From JAGPCK01 sp041675505 (GTDB lineage: Bacteria; Bacteroidota; Bacteroidia; UKL13-3): a DNA stretch of 64,000 nucleotides. The position numbers and the translations under genes are program-made. Shown piece by piece: positions 51,076 through 61,444 of this stretch; position 1 is the first letter of the stretch, and every line of letters begins with the position of its first letter. The notes below the pieces were generated by a model. It searched no databases and had not been told where the DNA came from. It saw only the letters and a program-made list of their open reading frames with translations. Where the stretch lies: assembly GCA_041675505.1 (NCBI GenBank), contig JBAYTR010000001.1:62001-126000 (forward strand), written 5' to 3'.

Positions 51076-54000
51076 CTAATGCTTAGTAAGACTTAGCTGT
51101 TCCATCGCTTCTCGTTTAGAAGCCATGAGTGATTCATATTCTTCACGTGAACCTACAATGAGTTTCTCGTATTGGCGCAAGCCCGTTCCTGCAGGAATCA
51201 AATGTCCAACGATAACGTTTTCTTTCAATCCTCTCAGCTCGTCTATTTTGCCTGAAATAGCTGCTTCGTTCAGTACCTTGGTGGTTTCCTGGAACGATGC
51301 GGCACTCATAAAGCTTTGTGTACCCAGTGATGAACGTGTAATACCCTGAATCATGGCACCGGCTGTTGCAGGAACTGCATCACGGGCTTCCACTTGTTTC
51401 TGGTCTTTACGTTTCAACATTGAGTTTTCGTCACGCAACTTACGTACGCTCACTATCTGACCCGGTTTCAGGTTCTGAGAATCTCCTGCTTCTACAACAA
51501 CTTTTTTGTCGTAAATCCAGTCGTTCTCCGCAATAAATCCGAATTTATCAGCTGCTTCACCTTCCAAGAAACGTGTATCGCCCGGATCTTCAATCTCCAC
51601 TTTCTGCATCATCTGACGTACAATTACCTCGATGTGCTTATCGCTGATTTTTACACCCTGTAAACGATATACTTCCTGAATACCATTGGTAATGTAACGT
51701 TGTACTGCCAACGGACCTTCAATACGAAGAATGTCCTGCGGGCTGATGGCTCCGTCTGACAATGGAGTACCTGCTTTCACAAAGTCATTCTCCTGAACCA
51801 GGATGTGCTTGCTCAGAGATACCATGTATTTCTTCACATCACCATCACGTGATTCGATAATAATTTCGCGGTTACCACGTTTGATACCACCAAATGATAC
51901 CACACCGTCAATCTCAGTTACTACAGCAGGGTTAGAAGGATTACGTGCTTCGAACAACTCCGTTACACGTGGCAGACCACCGGTGATATCTCGGGTTTTA
52001 CCAACCATACGAGGTATCTTCACGATAATTTGTCCTGCTACTACTGCGGCTTTATCTTCTACTGAAATGTGGGCACCCACAGGTAAGTTATACTCTTTAA
52101 GAATTTCACCTTTTTTATCTACTACACGAATAGAAGGTATTCTTGTTTTATCACGACTTTCAATGGTTACTTTTTCTTTGTGACCGGTTTGTTCGTCAGA
52201 TTCTTCACGGAAGGTTACCCCTTCAATGATATTTTCAAACTGCACTTTACCGGCAGACTCAGAAAGGATAACGGCATTGTATGGATCCCATGAACAAACT
52301 AAATCGCCTTTAGCTACTTTTTGTCCGTCTTTCACCATCAAATGCGCACCGTAAGGAATATTCATGGTGAGAATTACTGAACGGGTTTTCTCGTCCAGAA
52401 TTTTAATTTCACCTTGGCGACCTAATACGAGTGTTACTTTTCCTGCATCGGTATTGGCATCAACAAAACGCATATCTTCAAACTCGAGAATACCGGCAAA
52501 CTTGGCCATCATCTGAGATTCTGTAGCAATGTTAGATGCCGTACCACCCACGTGGAAAGTACGGAGTGTAAGCTGTGTACCAGGCTCACCGATAGACTGT
52601 GCGGCAATTACACCTACAGCTTCACCGGCTTGTACCATACGTCCTGTGGCCAGGTTACGTCCGTAACATTTACCGCACACACCTTGGCGGGTTTCGCAGG
52701 TAAGTACTGAACGTATTTCCAATGTTTCCAAAGCAGAGTTTTCAATCTTTTCTGCAATGTCTTCATTAATCTGCTCGCCTGAAGAAACCAGCAACTCGCC
52801 TGAAATAGGATCGTAAGTGTCGTGTAAAGATACACGTCCCAATACGCGCTCATAAAGACTTTCTACTACTTCTTCATTATCTTTTAATGCAGCTACAGGA
52901 ATACCTCTCAGTGTTCCGCAATCTACTTCTGTAATAATTACATCCTGCGCAACATCATGTAACCTACGTGTAAGGTAACCCGCGTCAGCTGTTTTTAACG
53001 CTGTATCCGCAAGACCCTTACGCGCACCGTGCGTAGAGATAAAGTATTCCAGTACAGAAAGACCTTCTTTAAAGTTAGAAAGAATAGGGTTCTCGATGAT
53101 CTCACCGGTACCACCACTCAGGTTTTTCTGTGGCTTAGCCATCAATCCCCTCATACCGCCCAGCTGACGAATTTGTTCTTTCGAACCACGCGCACCTGAG
53201 TCAAGCATCATGTAAATAGGATTAAAACCTTGCCTGTCGGATGAAATCTGTTTTAACAACGTATCAGACAAACGTGAGTTAATACGTGTCCAGATATCGA
53301 TTACCTGATTATAACGTTCGTTATTGGTAATAAAACCGTTGTTGTAGTTGTTCCAGATTTCTTCTACTTCCGCTTGTGCTTCAGCAATGAATTTTAATTT
53401 TTCATCGGGCACACGCACGTCAGAAAGATTGAACGACAAACCGCCTTTAAATGCGTAGTGGTATCCTAATTCTTTGATATCATCTAGGAACTTCGCTGTA
53501 ACAGCTGTTCCGAATTCTTTTACAATAACTCCGATGATATCACGCAGGTTTTTCTTGGTCAATAGTTCATTGATAAATCCATGACCTTTTGGTACAACCT
53601 GATTGAATATTACACGGCCAACGGTGGTTTCGATAAGTTTGTTTACTATCTGTCCGTTCTCGTCTTTTACTTCTGTTTTCACTTTAATGAAGGCATGCAA
53701 ATCAGCACGCTTTTCATTGAAAGCTATAATAACTTCTTCCGGAGAATAGAATACAAAACCTTCACCTTTGATGGTATTGGTTTCAATGGTTTTACGTCCT
53801 TTGGTAATGTAATACAAACCAAGCACCATGTCCTGTGAAGGAACGGTAATAGGTGTACCATTGGCCGGGTTAAGAACGTTGTGAGGTGCCAGCATAAGCA
53901 TTTGTGCTTCTAACACAGCCGCATTACCCAGCGGTACGTGTACCGCCATCTGGTCACCGTCAAAATCCGCGTTAAAACCTGTACATACCAGCGGGTGCAA

Positions 54001-55386
54001 TTGTATTGCTTTACCTTCAACCAATTTAGGTTGGAATGCCTGAATACCTAAACGGTGAAGTGTAGGAGCACGGTTAAGCAATACAGGATGTCCTTTAAGA
54101 ATGTTCTCGAGAATATCCCATATCACGGCTTCTTTGCGGTCAACTAATTTCTTAGCTGATTTTACCGTTTTTACTATGCCCCTTTCGAGGAGTTTGCGAA
54201 TAATAAATGGTTTAAACAACTCAGCAGCCATACCTTTAGGGATACCACACTCATGTAATTTAAGTGTAGGACCAACTACGATTACGGAACGGCCTGAGTA
54301 GTCAACACGTTTACCTAACAGGTTCTGACGGAAACGACCTTGTTTACCTTTAAGCATATCGCTCAAAGATTTCAACGGACGGTTACCTTCAGTTTTCACC
54401 GCGCTTACACGTCTGGTGTTGTCAAGTAAAGAATCAACTGCTTCCTGTAACATACGCTTTTCGTTACGAAGAATCACTTCAGGGGCTTTAATCTCCATCA
54501 GACGCTTCAAGCGGTTGTTACGTATAATTACTCTTCTGTATAAGTCGTTCAAATCGGAGGTAGCGAAACGACCACCTTCCAATGGAACTAAAGGACGCAG
54601 TTCTGGCGGAATAACAGGAAGAATCTTAATCACCATCCACTCGGGGCGATTTTCAGCTCTTGTGTTGGCTGAACGGAAACCTTCGATAACCTTCAAACGC
54701 TTTAACGCTTCCGTTTTACGCTGTTGTGAGGTTTCGTTAGCTGCCTGGTGGCGGAGGTTGTAAGAAAGATCATCCAGTTTTGTACGCGACAATAAATCCC
54801 ACAATGCATCGCCACCCATTTTGGCTACGAATTTATTGGGGTCGTTATCATCGAGGTATTGGTTTTCTTTTGGTAAAGAATCCAATATGTCGAGGTATTC
54901 TTCTTCAGTAAGTAAATCGAGGTACTGGGTTCCATCCTGATGTTTAATACCCGGCTGAATTACGATGTAACGTTCGTAATAAATAACCATATCCAGTTTC
55001 TTGGTAGGCACGCCCAACAAGTAACCGATTTTATTAGGTAAAGAACGGAAGTACCAGATATGTGCAACAGGCACCACCAGATTGATGTGGCCCATGCGCT
55101 CTCTGCGCACTTTTTTCTCAGTAACTTCTACACCGCAACGGTCGCATACAATGCCTTTGTAACGAATGCGCTTGTATTTTCCGCAATGACATTCATAGTC
55201 CTTAACCGGACCAAAAATGCGCTCGCAAAACAAGCCACCCATTTCAGGTTTGTATGAACGGTAGTTAATGGTTTCTGGTTTAGTAACCTCACCAAACGAA
55301 CGCTGCAGAATATTCTCCGGAGAAGCAAGTCCGATTTTTATTTTAGTGAAGTTGCTCTTAATTTTTACTTCTTTTTTATTTGACAT
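51076..55386 (-). CDS. rpoC: RNA polymerase subunit beta'
   Basis: Beta' (1436 residues) carries the catalytic centre. The N-terminal zinc site is Cys66, Cys68, Cys81 and Cys84 (CHCGKYKRIRY then CDRCG). The Mg-binding triple Asp lies in FNADFDGDQMAVH (about 470-482). The bridge-helix/trigger-loop region and a second zinc site (CETRQGVCGKCYGRNL) are present. Length is normal for Bacteroidota. It follows rpoB by 17 nt. Confidence 0.98.
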   Translation of the reverse strand: MSNKKEVKIKSNFTKIKIGLASPENILQRSFGEVTKPETINYRSYKPEMGGLFCERIFGPVKDYECHCGKYKRIRYKGIVCDRCGVEVTEKKVRRERMGHINLVVPVAHIWYFRSLPNKIGYLLGVPTKKLDMVIYYERYIVIQPGIKHQDGTQYLDLLTEEEYLDILDSLPKENQYLDDNDPNKFVAKMGGDALWDLLSRTKLDDLSYNLRHQAANETSQQRKTEALKRLKVIEGFRSANTRAENRPEWMVIKILPVIPPELRPLVPLEGGRFATSDLNDLYRRVIIRNNRLKRLMEIKAPEVILRNEKRMLQEAVDSLLDNTRRVSAVKTEGNRPLKSLSDMLKGKQGRFRQNLLGKRVDYSGRSVIVVGPTLKLHECGIPKGMAAELFKPFIIRKLLERGIVKTVKSAKKLVDRKEAVIWDILENILKGHPVLLNRAPTLHRLGIQAFQPKLVEGKAIQLHPLVCTGFNADFDGDQMAVHVPLGNAAVLEAQMLMLAPHNVLNPANGTPITVPSQDMVLGLYYITKGRKTIETNTIKGEGFVFYSPEEVIIAFNEKRADLHAFIKVKTEVKDENGQIVNKLIETTVGRVIFNQVVPKGHGFINELLTKKNLRDIIGVIVKEFGTAVTAKFLDDIKELGYHYAFKGGLSFNLSDVRVPDEKLKFIAEAQAEVEEIWNNYNNGFITNNERYNQVIDIWTRINSRLSDTLLKQISSDRQGFNPIYMMLDSGARGSKEQIRQLGGMRGLMAKPQKNLSGGTGEIIENPILSNFKEGLSVLEYFISTHGARKGLADTALKTADAGYLTRRLHDVAQDVIITEVDCGTLRGIPVAALKDNEEVVESLYERVLGRVSLHDTYDPISGELLVSSGEQINEDIAEKIENSALETLEIRSVLTCETRQGVCGKCYGRNLATGRMVQAGEAVGVIAAQSIGEPGTQLTLRTFHVGGTASNIATESQMMAKFAGILEFEDMRFVDANTDAGKVTLVLGRQGEIKILDEKTRSVILTMNIPYGAHLMVKDGQKVAKGDLVCSWDPYNAVILSESAGKVQFENIIEGVTFREESDEQTGHKEKVTIESRDKTRIPSIRVVDKKGEILKEYNLPVGAHISVEDKAAVVAGQIIVKIPRMVGKTRDITGGLPRVTELFEARNPSNPAVVTEIDGVVSFGGIKRGNREIIIESRDGDVKKYMVSLSKHILVQENDFVKAGTPLSDGAISPQDILRIEGPLAVQRYITNGIQEVYRLQGVKISDKHIEVIVRQMMQKVEIEDPGDTRFLEGEAADKFGFIAENDWIYDKKVVVEAGDSQNLKPGQIVSVRKLRDENSMLKRKDQKQVEARDAVPATAGAMIQGITRSSLGTQSFMSAASFQETTKVLNEAAISGKIDELRGLKENVIVGHLIPAGTGLRQYEKLIVGSREEYESLMASKREAMEQLSLTKH

Positions 55387-55403
55387 GTTAACTCCTCCGA
55401 TTA

Positions 55404-58400
55404 TTAATCAATACTAACATCAAGACCTAAACCTCTTAATTCATGTAACAATACATTGAATGATTCAGGTATACCCGGTGTAGGTAAGTTATCCCCTTTC
55501 ACAATGGCTTCGTAAGTTTTGGCACGTCCTACAATATCGTCTGACTTAATAGTCAGAATCTCTTGCAGAATGTTTGATGCACCAAATGCTTCGAGTGCCC
55601 ACACCTCCATCTCACCAAAACGCTGACCACCAAACTGAGCTTTACCGCCCAATGGTTGTTGTGTAATAAGTGAATATGGTCCGATAGAACGTGCGTGCAT
55701 CTTATCATCCACCATGTGGCCCAGTTTCAACATGTAGATAATACCTACCGTTGTTTTCTGGTGGAAACGCTCACCGGTTAATCCGTCATGTAAATAAACC
55801 GCACCGTCAATAGGAAGATTAGCATCTTTCATGTAACTCTCAATCTCTTCGATAGAAGCTCCATCGAAAATAGGTGTAGCGAATTTCACACCCAACTCTC
55901 TGCCTGCCCAACCTAATACGGTTTCGTAAATCTGTCCCAGGTTCATACGTGAAGGCACACCCAATGGATTCAATACGATATCTACCGGAGTTCCGTCTTC
56001 GAGGAACGGCATATCTTCTTCACGAACGATACGAGCAACAATACCTTTGTTACCGTGACGACCGGCCATTTTATCACCCACTTTCAACTTACGTTTATCA
56101 GCGATGTAAACTTTAGCCAGTTTCAAAATACCCGCAGGCAACTCATCTCCTACCTGTACTGCAAACAATTTGCGTTTGTAGTCGGCAGTTACTTCATTGG
56201 CCTGAACTTTAAAGTTAGAAAGTATTTCGCGTACTATTTCGTTTTTCTCTTTATCAGTAGTCCAGTTGTTAGTTGTGATGTTTGAGTAATCAATATCTAT
56301 CAACTGTTTTTGTGTAAACTTGGTTCCTTTAGGGATTAATTCATCATTGTAGATATTGGTAACACCTTGTGATGTTTTACCATTAACCACAGTAAATAAT
56401 TTCTCCACCAAAATGCTTTTGAGGGCAGCCATATTCTTGTTAAATTCCTCTTCAAGTTTGGCCACTTTTGATTTCTCATCCGTTTTGGTAACCTTGTCTT
56501 TTTTGGTACGGGCAAATAACTTCTTATCAATGATAACACCATTGGTTGACGGAGCTGCTTTCAAAGAAGCATCCTTTACGTCACCGGCTTTATCACCGAA
56601 GATAGCGCGTAACAGTTTCTCTTCAGGCGAAGGTTCTGTTTCACCTTTAGGAGTGATTTTACCTATGAGGATATCTCCTTCGTGAACTTCAGCACCTACA
56701 CGAATCAAACCGTGTTCATCCAGGTTGCGGGTAGCTTCTTCACTTACGTTCGGAATATCATTGGTCAGTTCTTCTTCACCACGTTTGGTATCACGAACTT
56801 CAAGTTCGTATTCCGTGATGTGAATGGAGGTAAACCAATCTTCTTTAGCAACACGTTCTGAAATTACAATCGCATCCTCAAAATTATATCCCTGCCAAGG
56901 CATGAAAGCTACTTTCAGGTTACGACCTAATGCCAACTCACCTTCGTCAGTACCATGTCCTTCACACAATACATCACCTTTTTTCACCTTTTGTCCTTTA
57001 AATACAACAGGCTTTTGGTTAATGCAGGTATTCTGGTTGGTTCTGCGGAATTTAGTAAGGTTGTATACTTTTACGTTACTGCCGAAGCTAACCAATATAT
57101 CACGCTCTGATTGCTCATAACGGATGTGAATTTCATTAGCGTCAACAAACTCTACCACACCTTCTCCTTCGGCAAGAATAAGTGCACGTGAATCACGGGC
57201 AACTTTTCCTTCCAATCCGGTTCCTACAATAGGAGCCTGCGGACGAATAAGTGGTACGGCCTGACGTTGCATGTTTGAACCCATCAATGCACGGTTCGCG
57301 TCATCATGCTCCAGGAAAGGAATCATGGATGCAGCTATCGATACAATCTGGTTTGGAGCAACGTCCATCATATCCAGTTTTCCGGGATCCACCATCGGGA
57401 AGTCACCTTCAAAACGGGCTTTTACTTTTTCGCTGTTAAAGTTTCCTTTAGCATCAATAGTAGCATTTGCCTGAGCTATCACTTTTCCATCTTCATCTTC
57501 AGCACTCAGGTAAATAACAGGTTCATCAACGGCAACTTTTCCGTTTACTACTTTACGGTAAGGCGTTTCAATAAAGCCCATGCCGTTTATACGTGCGTGA
57601 ACACAAAGTGATGATATCAATCCGATATTCGGACCTTCAGGAGTTTCAATGGTACATAAACGACCATAGTGCGTGTAGTGTACGTCACGCACCTCAAAAC
57701 CGGCACGGTCACGACTCAAACCACCCGGACCAAGGGCAGACATCCTACGCTTGTGCGTAATCTCAGCTAACGGATTTGTTTGGTCCATGAACTGAGACAG
57801 CTGGTTGGTTCCGAAGAACGAGTTGATAACTGAACTGAGGGTACGGGCATTAATCAAATCAGCCGGAGTAAATACCTCGTTATCGCGGATGTTCATACGC
57901 TCACGGATGGTACGGGCCATACGGGCCAAACCAACTCCGAACTGAGAGTACAATTGTTCTCCTACTGTACGCACACGTCTGTTTGACAAGTGGTCAATAT
58001 CATCCACGTCTGCACGTGAATTCGATAATTCAATAAGGTACTTGATAATCGCGATAATGTCGTCTTTCGTTAAAATCTTAACTTCAAAATCGGTTGTCTT
58101 TTCCAACTTGCGGTTAATCCGGTAACGACCTACTTCACCCAAGTCATAACGTTTATCAGAGAAAAACAACTTATCTAAAATACCACGGGCTGTTTCTTCA
58201 TCCGGTGGATCTGCGTTACGTAACTGGCGGTAGATATGTTCCAGGGCTTCTTTACCGGAATTCGAAGTATCTTTCTGAAGTGTGTTCAGGATGATAGCGA
58301 AATCATTGTGGTTGGCCTCTTCTTTGTGAAGAATAACGGTTTTTACACCGGCATCCACAATCATATCAATATGGTCATCTTCCAAAGTAGTATCGCGCTC

Positions 58401-59216
58401 AATGATTACCTCATTACGCTCGATAGATACCACTTCACCGGTATCCTCATCCACAAAATCTTCTACCCATGTTCTTAAAACACGCGCAGCTAGTTTGCGG
58501 CCGAGTACTTTTTTGAGACCTGATTTACTTACTTTGATTTCTTCAGCCAAATCAAACAGATTAAGGATATCCTTATCTGTTTCAAAACCTATGGCACGAA
58601 GTAATGTAGTAACAGGGAATTTCTTTTTACGGTCAATATACGCGTACATCACGTTATTGATATCTGTAGCAAACTCAATCCATGAACCTTTGAAAGGAAT
58701 AACACGGGCAGAGTAAAGCTTAGTTCCGTTGGTGTGATAAGATTGTCCGAAGAACACACCAGGAGAACGGTGCAACTGAGACACAATAACGCGCTCAGCA
58801 CCGTTAATAATAAAGGTTCCTTTCGGAGTCATGTAAGGAATGGTACCGAGGTACACATCCTGTACTATGGTTTCGAAATCCTCGTGCTCCGGATCATTGC
58901 AGGATAAACGTAATTTAGCCTTCAGCGGAACGCTGTAGGTTAAGCCACGGTCTATACTCTCATCAATGCTGTAGCGTGGAGGATCCACGAAATAATCCAA
59001 GAACTCAAGCACAAATATGTTGCGTGAGTCGCTGATAGGAAAGTTTTCAGCAAATACATTATAGAGTCCCTCGTTTTTTCTGTTTTCAGAAGATGTTTCG
59101 AGCTGGAAAAATTCTTTGAATGATTCCACCTGTACATCCAGAAAATCGGGGTAATCAATTACCTTGTCAACTGACGCGAAACTGATTCTTTCAGTAGCAA
59201 TTTTCTTGTTAGCCAA
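55404..59216 (-). CDS. rpoB: RNA polymerase subunit beta
   Basis: Beta (1270 residues) forms the other half of the active cleft. The rifampicin pocket is wild type: QLSQFMDQTNPLAEITHKRR then SALGPGGLSRDRAG, with the Asp, His, Ser and Leu that are commonly mutated all intact. KAGDVKDASLKAAPSTNGVI and VGDKMAGRHGNKGIVA mark later domains. A Lys-rich coiled insertion follows about residue 880. It starts after the 112-nt rplL-rpoB gap and precedes rpoC. Confidence 0.98.
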   Translation of the reverse strand: MANKKIATERISFASVDKVIDYPDFLDVQVESFKEFFQLETSSENRKNEGLYNVFAENFPISDSRNIFVLEFLDYFVDPPRYSIDESIDRGLTYSVPLKAKLRLSCNDPEHEDFETIVQDVYLGTIPYMTPKGTFIINGAERVIVSQLHRSPGVFFGQSYHTNGTKLYSARVIPFKGSWIEFATDINNVMYAYIDRKKKFPVTTLLRAIGFETDKDILNLFDLAEEIKVSKSGLKKVLGRKLAARVLRTWVEDFVDEDTGEVVSIERNEVIIERDTTLEDDHIDMIVDAGVKTVILHKEEANHNDFAIILNTLQKDTSNSGKEALEHIYRQLRNADPPDEETARGILDKLFFSDKRYDLGEVGRYRINRKLEKTTDFEVKILTKDDIIAIIKYLIELSNSRADVDDIDHLSNRRVRTVGEQLYSQFGVGLARMARTIRERMNIRDNEVFTPADLINARTLSSVINSFFGTNQLSQFMDQTNPLAEITHKRRMSALGPGGLSRDRAGFEVRDVHYTHYGRLCTIETPEGPNIGLISSLCVHARINGMGFIETPYRKVVNGKVAVDEPVIYLSAEDEDGKVIAQANATIDAKGNFNSEKVKARFEGDFPMVDPGKLDMMDVAPNQIVSIAASMIPFLEHDDANRALMGSNMQRQAVPLIRPQAPIVGTGLEGKVARDSRALILAEGEGVVEFVDANEIHIRYEQSERDILVSFGSNVKVYNLTKFRRTNQNTCINQKPVVFKGQKVKKGDVLCEGHGTDEGELALGRNLKVAFMPWQGYNFEDAIVISERVAKEDWFTSIHITEYELEVRDTKRGEEELTNDIPNVSEEATRNLDEHGLIRVGAEVHEGDILIGKITPKGETEPSPEEKLLRAIFGDKAGDVKDASLKAAPSTNGVIIDKKLFARTKKDKVTKTDEKSKVAKLEEEFNKNMAALKSILVEKLFTVVNGKTSQGVTNIYNDELIPKGTKFTQKQLIDIDYSNITTNNWTTDKEKNEIVREILSNFKVQANEVTADYKRKLFAVQVGDELPAGILKLAKVYIADKRKLKVGDKMAGRHGNKGIVARIVREEDMPFLEDGTPVDIVLNPLGVPSRMNLGQIYETVLGWAGRELGVKFATPIFDGASIEEIESYMKDANLPIDGAVYLHDGLTGERFHQKTTVGIIYMLKLGHMVDDKMHARSIGPYSLITQQPLGGKAQFGGQRFGEMEVWALEAFGASNILQEILTIKSDDIVGRAKTYEAIVKGDNLPTPGIPESFNVLLHELRGLGLDVSID

Positions 59217-59276
59217 GTGTTTTTAAATTTAAATGTTGGTAAGAACCTGTGAACCTGAACTGATACAAATAAGTAG

Positions 59277-59303
59277 TTGACCCACGGTAAATACCGGGGT
59301 CAA
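59277..59303 (-). promoter_or_regulatory. Strong hairpin between rplL and rpoB
   Basis: On the minus strand TTGACCC and CGGT pair with ACCG and GGGTCAA across an ATTT loop, with one bulged T; 11 bp in all. No T-tract follows, so it is not a simple terminator. In E. coli the same gap holds an attenuator and an RNase III site that lower rpoBC relative to rplL; a like role is inferred. Confidence 0.6.
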
Positions 59304-59328
59304 CCCTTTAAAAAGTTGTGTAGATATA

Positions 59329-59709
59329 CTACTTGAGTTCAACTTCTGCTCCAGCTTCTTCAAGCTTAGCTTTTAAGGTGTTTGCTTCATCTTTAGAAAC
59401 GTTTTCCTTAACAGCTTTAGGAGCTCCGTCTACCAATTCTTTAGCTTCTTTCAAGCCAAGACCGGTAAGGTCTTTTACGAGTTTAACAACTTCGAGTTTC
59501 TTAGCGCCAGCAGACTTCAGAATTACGGTGAACTCTGATTGCTCAGCAGCAGCTTCTCCACCGGCAGCACCGGCAGGGGCAGCAGCAACAGCTACAGCAG
59601 CAGCTGCAGGTTCAATGCCATACTCGTCTTTAAGGATCTTAGCCAACTCATTTACTTCTTTTACTGACAAGCTTACAAGCTGTTCAGCAAATGATTTCAA
59701 ATCTGCCAT
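59329..59709 (-). CDS. rplL: 50S ribosomal protein L7/L12
   Basis: L7/L12 (126 residues) forms the stalk that recruits translation factors. Helical N-terminus (LKSFAEQLVSLSVKEVNELAK), Ala/Gly hinge (AVAVAAAPAGAAGGEAAAEQ, about 38-57) and C-terminal domain with VKDLTGLGLKEAKELVDGAP, the factor-binding surface. Full length. Confidence 0.98.
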   Translation of the reverse strand: MADLKSFAEQLVSLSVKEVNELAKILKDEYGIEPAAAAVAVAAAPAGAAGGEAAAEQSEFTVILKSAGAKKLEVVKLVKDLTGLGLKEAKELVDGAPKAVKENVSKDEANTLKAKLEEAGAEVELK

Positions 59710-59751
59710 TTCAATAGATATTAAATGTTAACAATTAAATAATTTCTTTTC

Positions 59752-60276
59752 TTAAGCTTCTTTCTTTTCAGAAAGTGTTTTTACAATACCGGCCAGCTTA
59801 CCGCCAGATGACTGCAATGCAGAGATAACGTTGCGTGCAGGGGTTTGCAACATGCCGATGATGTCTCCAACCAATTCGTCTTTGGTTTTGAGTGCAATCA
59901 ACACTTCAAGTTGCGAGTCGCCAATGAACACTTCGTTTTCAACGAATGCTGCTTTTAAGTAAGGTATCTCAGTCTTCTTTCTGAATTCTTTGATGATTTT
60001 AGCCGGAGCTTTAAAATCTTCGCTGAACATGATTGAAGTAGAACCTTTCAATACATCAGCCAGTTGACCATAATCTTTTCCGGTGTTTTGTAACGCCTTT
60101 TTGATTAAGGTATTTTTAGCAACTGTCATCTTCACGCCACCGTTGAACATCTGTCTTCTGAGTTCATTGGTTTTGTTGGCCGACAAGGTTGATGTATCAG
60201 TAATATAGAAGCACTTGCTGGCATTTAACTGCTCAGTAAGTTCGGCTACTACTGTGAATTTGTCTTGCTTTTTCAT
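59752..60276 (-). CDS. rplJ: 50S ribosomal protein L10
   Basis: L10 (174 residues) anchors L7/L12 dimers to the ribosome and in E. coli represses its own operon. MKKQDKFTVVAELTEQLN begins it; KTNELRRQMFNGGVKMTVAKNTL is the RNA-binding region. Forty-two bases before rplL. Confidence 0.97.
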   Translation of the reverse strand: MKKQDKFTVVAELTEQLNASKCFYITDTSTLSANKTNELRRQMFNGGVKMTVAKNTLIKKALQNTGKDYGQLADVLKGSTSIMFSEDFKAPAKIIKEFRKKTEIPYLKAAFVENEVFIGDSQLEVLIALKTKDELVGDIIGMLQTPARNVISALQSSGGKLAGIVKTLSEKKEA

Positions 60277-60281
60277 AACGC

Positions 60282-60980
60282 TTATATTCCGGGGATTGAC
60301 TTCGTATCAATATTGATACTTGGACTCATGGTGGAGGAGATGTATACGCTTTTAAAGTAGGTGCCTTTGGCTGAAGAAGGTTTTAATTTAGCCACAGCTT
60401 GAATTAACTCGTTAGCGTTTTCGTAGATTTTCTCCGGAGAGAAGGAAGCTTTGCCAATGGATGCGTGAATGATACCGGTTTTGTCAACTTTAAAGTCGAT
60501 TTTACCTGCTTTTACTTCTTTCACTACCTTTCCTATGTCAGTGGTAACAGTTCCTGTTTTAGGGTTGGGCATAAGATTGCGCGGTCCTAAAATTTTACCG
60601 AGCTTACCCAACTTGGCCATAATGGCGGGCATGGTAATAATCACGTCCACATCGGTCCAACCTTGTTCAATTTTCTGGATGTAATCATCCAACCCGATAA
60701 AATCAGCACCGGCTTCTTTAGCTTCGGCTTCTTTCTCAGGGGTGCAAAGCACCAGAACTTTTTTGGTTTTACCTGTTCCATGCGGAAGTGCTACCACACC
60801 TCTAACCATCTGGTTAGATTTACGTGGATCAACACCCAAACGGATGTCGAGGTCAACTGAAGCATCAAATTTGGTAGTTGTAATTTCTTTTACCAGTTTG
60901 GTTGCCTCGTTGAGTGCGTAATTCTTCGTACTGTCGTACTTAGCCATTACGTCTTTTCTTTTTTTACTTAATGTTGCCAT
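60282..60980 (-). CDS. rplA: 50S ribosomal protein L1
   Basis: L1 (232 residues) forms the mobile L1 stalk at the E site and often represses rplKA. SVDLDIRLGVDPRKSNQMVRG and GPRNLMPNPKTGTVT-like ILGPRNLMPNPKTGTVTTDI are the family signatures. Full length; 10 nt from rplK. Confidence 0.98.
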   Translation of the reverse strand: MATLSKKRKDVMAKYDSTKNYALNEATKLVKEITTTKFDASVDLDIRLGVDPRKSNQMVRGVVALPHGTGKTKKVLVLCTPEKEAEAKEAGADFIGLDDYIQKIEQGWTDVDVIITMPAIMAKLGKLGKILGPRNLMPNPKTGTVTTDIGKVVKEVKAGKIDFKVDKTGIIHASIGKASFSPEKIYENANELIQAVAKLKPSSAKGTYFKSVYISSTMSPSINIDTKSIPGI

Positions 60981-60990
60981 GATAACGTCT

Positions 60991-61440
60991 TTAGTTTTGT
61001 GCTACCCAAGGAGCGTTTCCAACTACTGCGATACCCATGCTGCGCGCTGTACCGGCCACCATCTTCATTGCTGATTCAACGGTGAAACAATTCAGGTCAG
61101 GCATTTTGCTCTCGGCAATAGACTGTACTTGTTCCCAGGTAACTTGTCCTGCTTTTTTACGATTAGACTCTGGCGAGCCCTTCTGGATTTTGCACACCTC
61201 TAACAGTTGTGCAGCTACCGGAGGAGTTTTTATAACAAAGTCAAATGATTTGTCGCTGTAAACGGTAATAACAACCGGAAGAATTTTGCCTGCTTTGTCC
61301 TGTGAACGGGCATTGAACTGCTTGCAAAAGTCCATGATGTTCAATCCCTTTGAACCTAAGGCAGGTCCTATTGGTGGCGCAGGATTAGCAGCGCCTCCTT
61401 TGATTTGTAATTTAACAAATCCGGTTACTTCTTTAGCCAT
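60991..61440 (-). CDS. rplK: 50S ribosomal protein L11
   Basis: L11 (149 residues) is part of the GTPase-associated centre and needed for RelA-type stringent response. Opens with VKLQIKGGAANPAPPIGPAL, the Pro-rich thiostrepton-binding region, and ends with a helical RNA-binding domain (MPDLNCFTVESAMKMVAGTARSMG in parts). Confidence 0.98.
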   Translation of the reverse strand: MAKEVTGFVKLQIKGGAANPAPPIGPALGSKGLNIMDFCKQFNARSQDKAGKILPVVITVYSDKSFDFVIKTPPVAAQLLEVCKIQKGSPESNRKKAGQVTWEQVQSIAESKMPDLNCFTVESAMKMVAGTARSMGIAVVGNAPWVAQN

Positions 61441-61444
61441 AATA

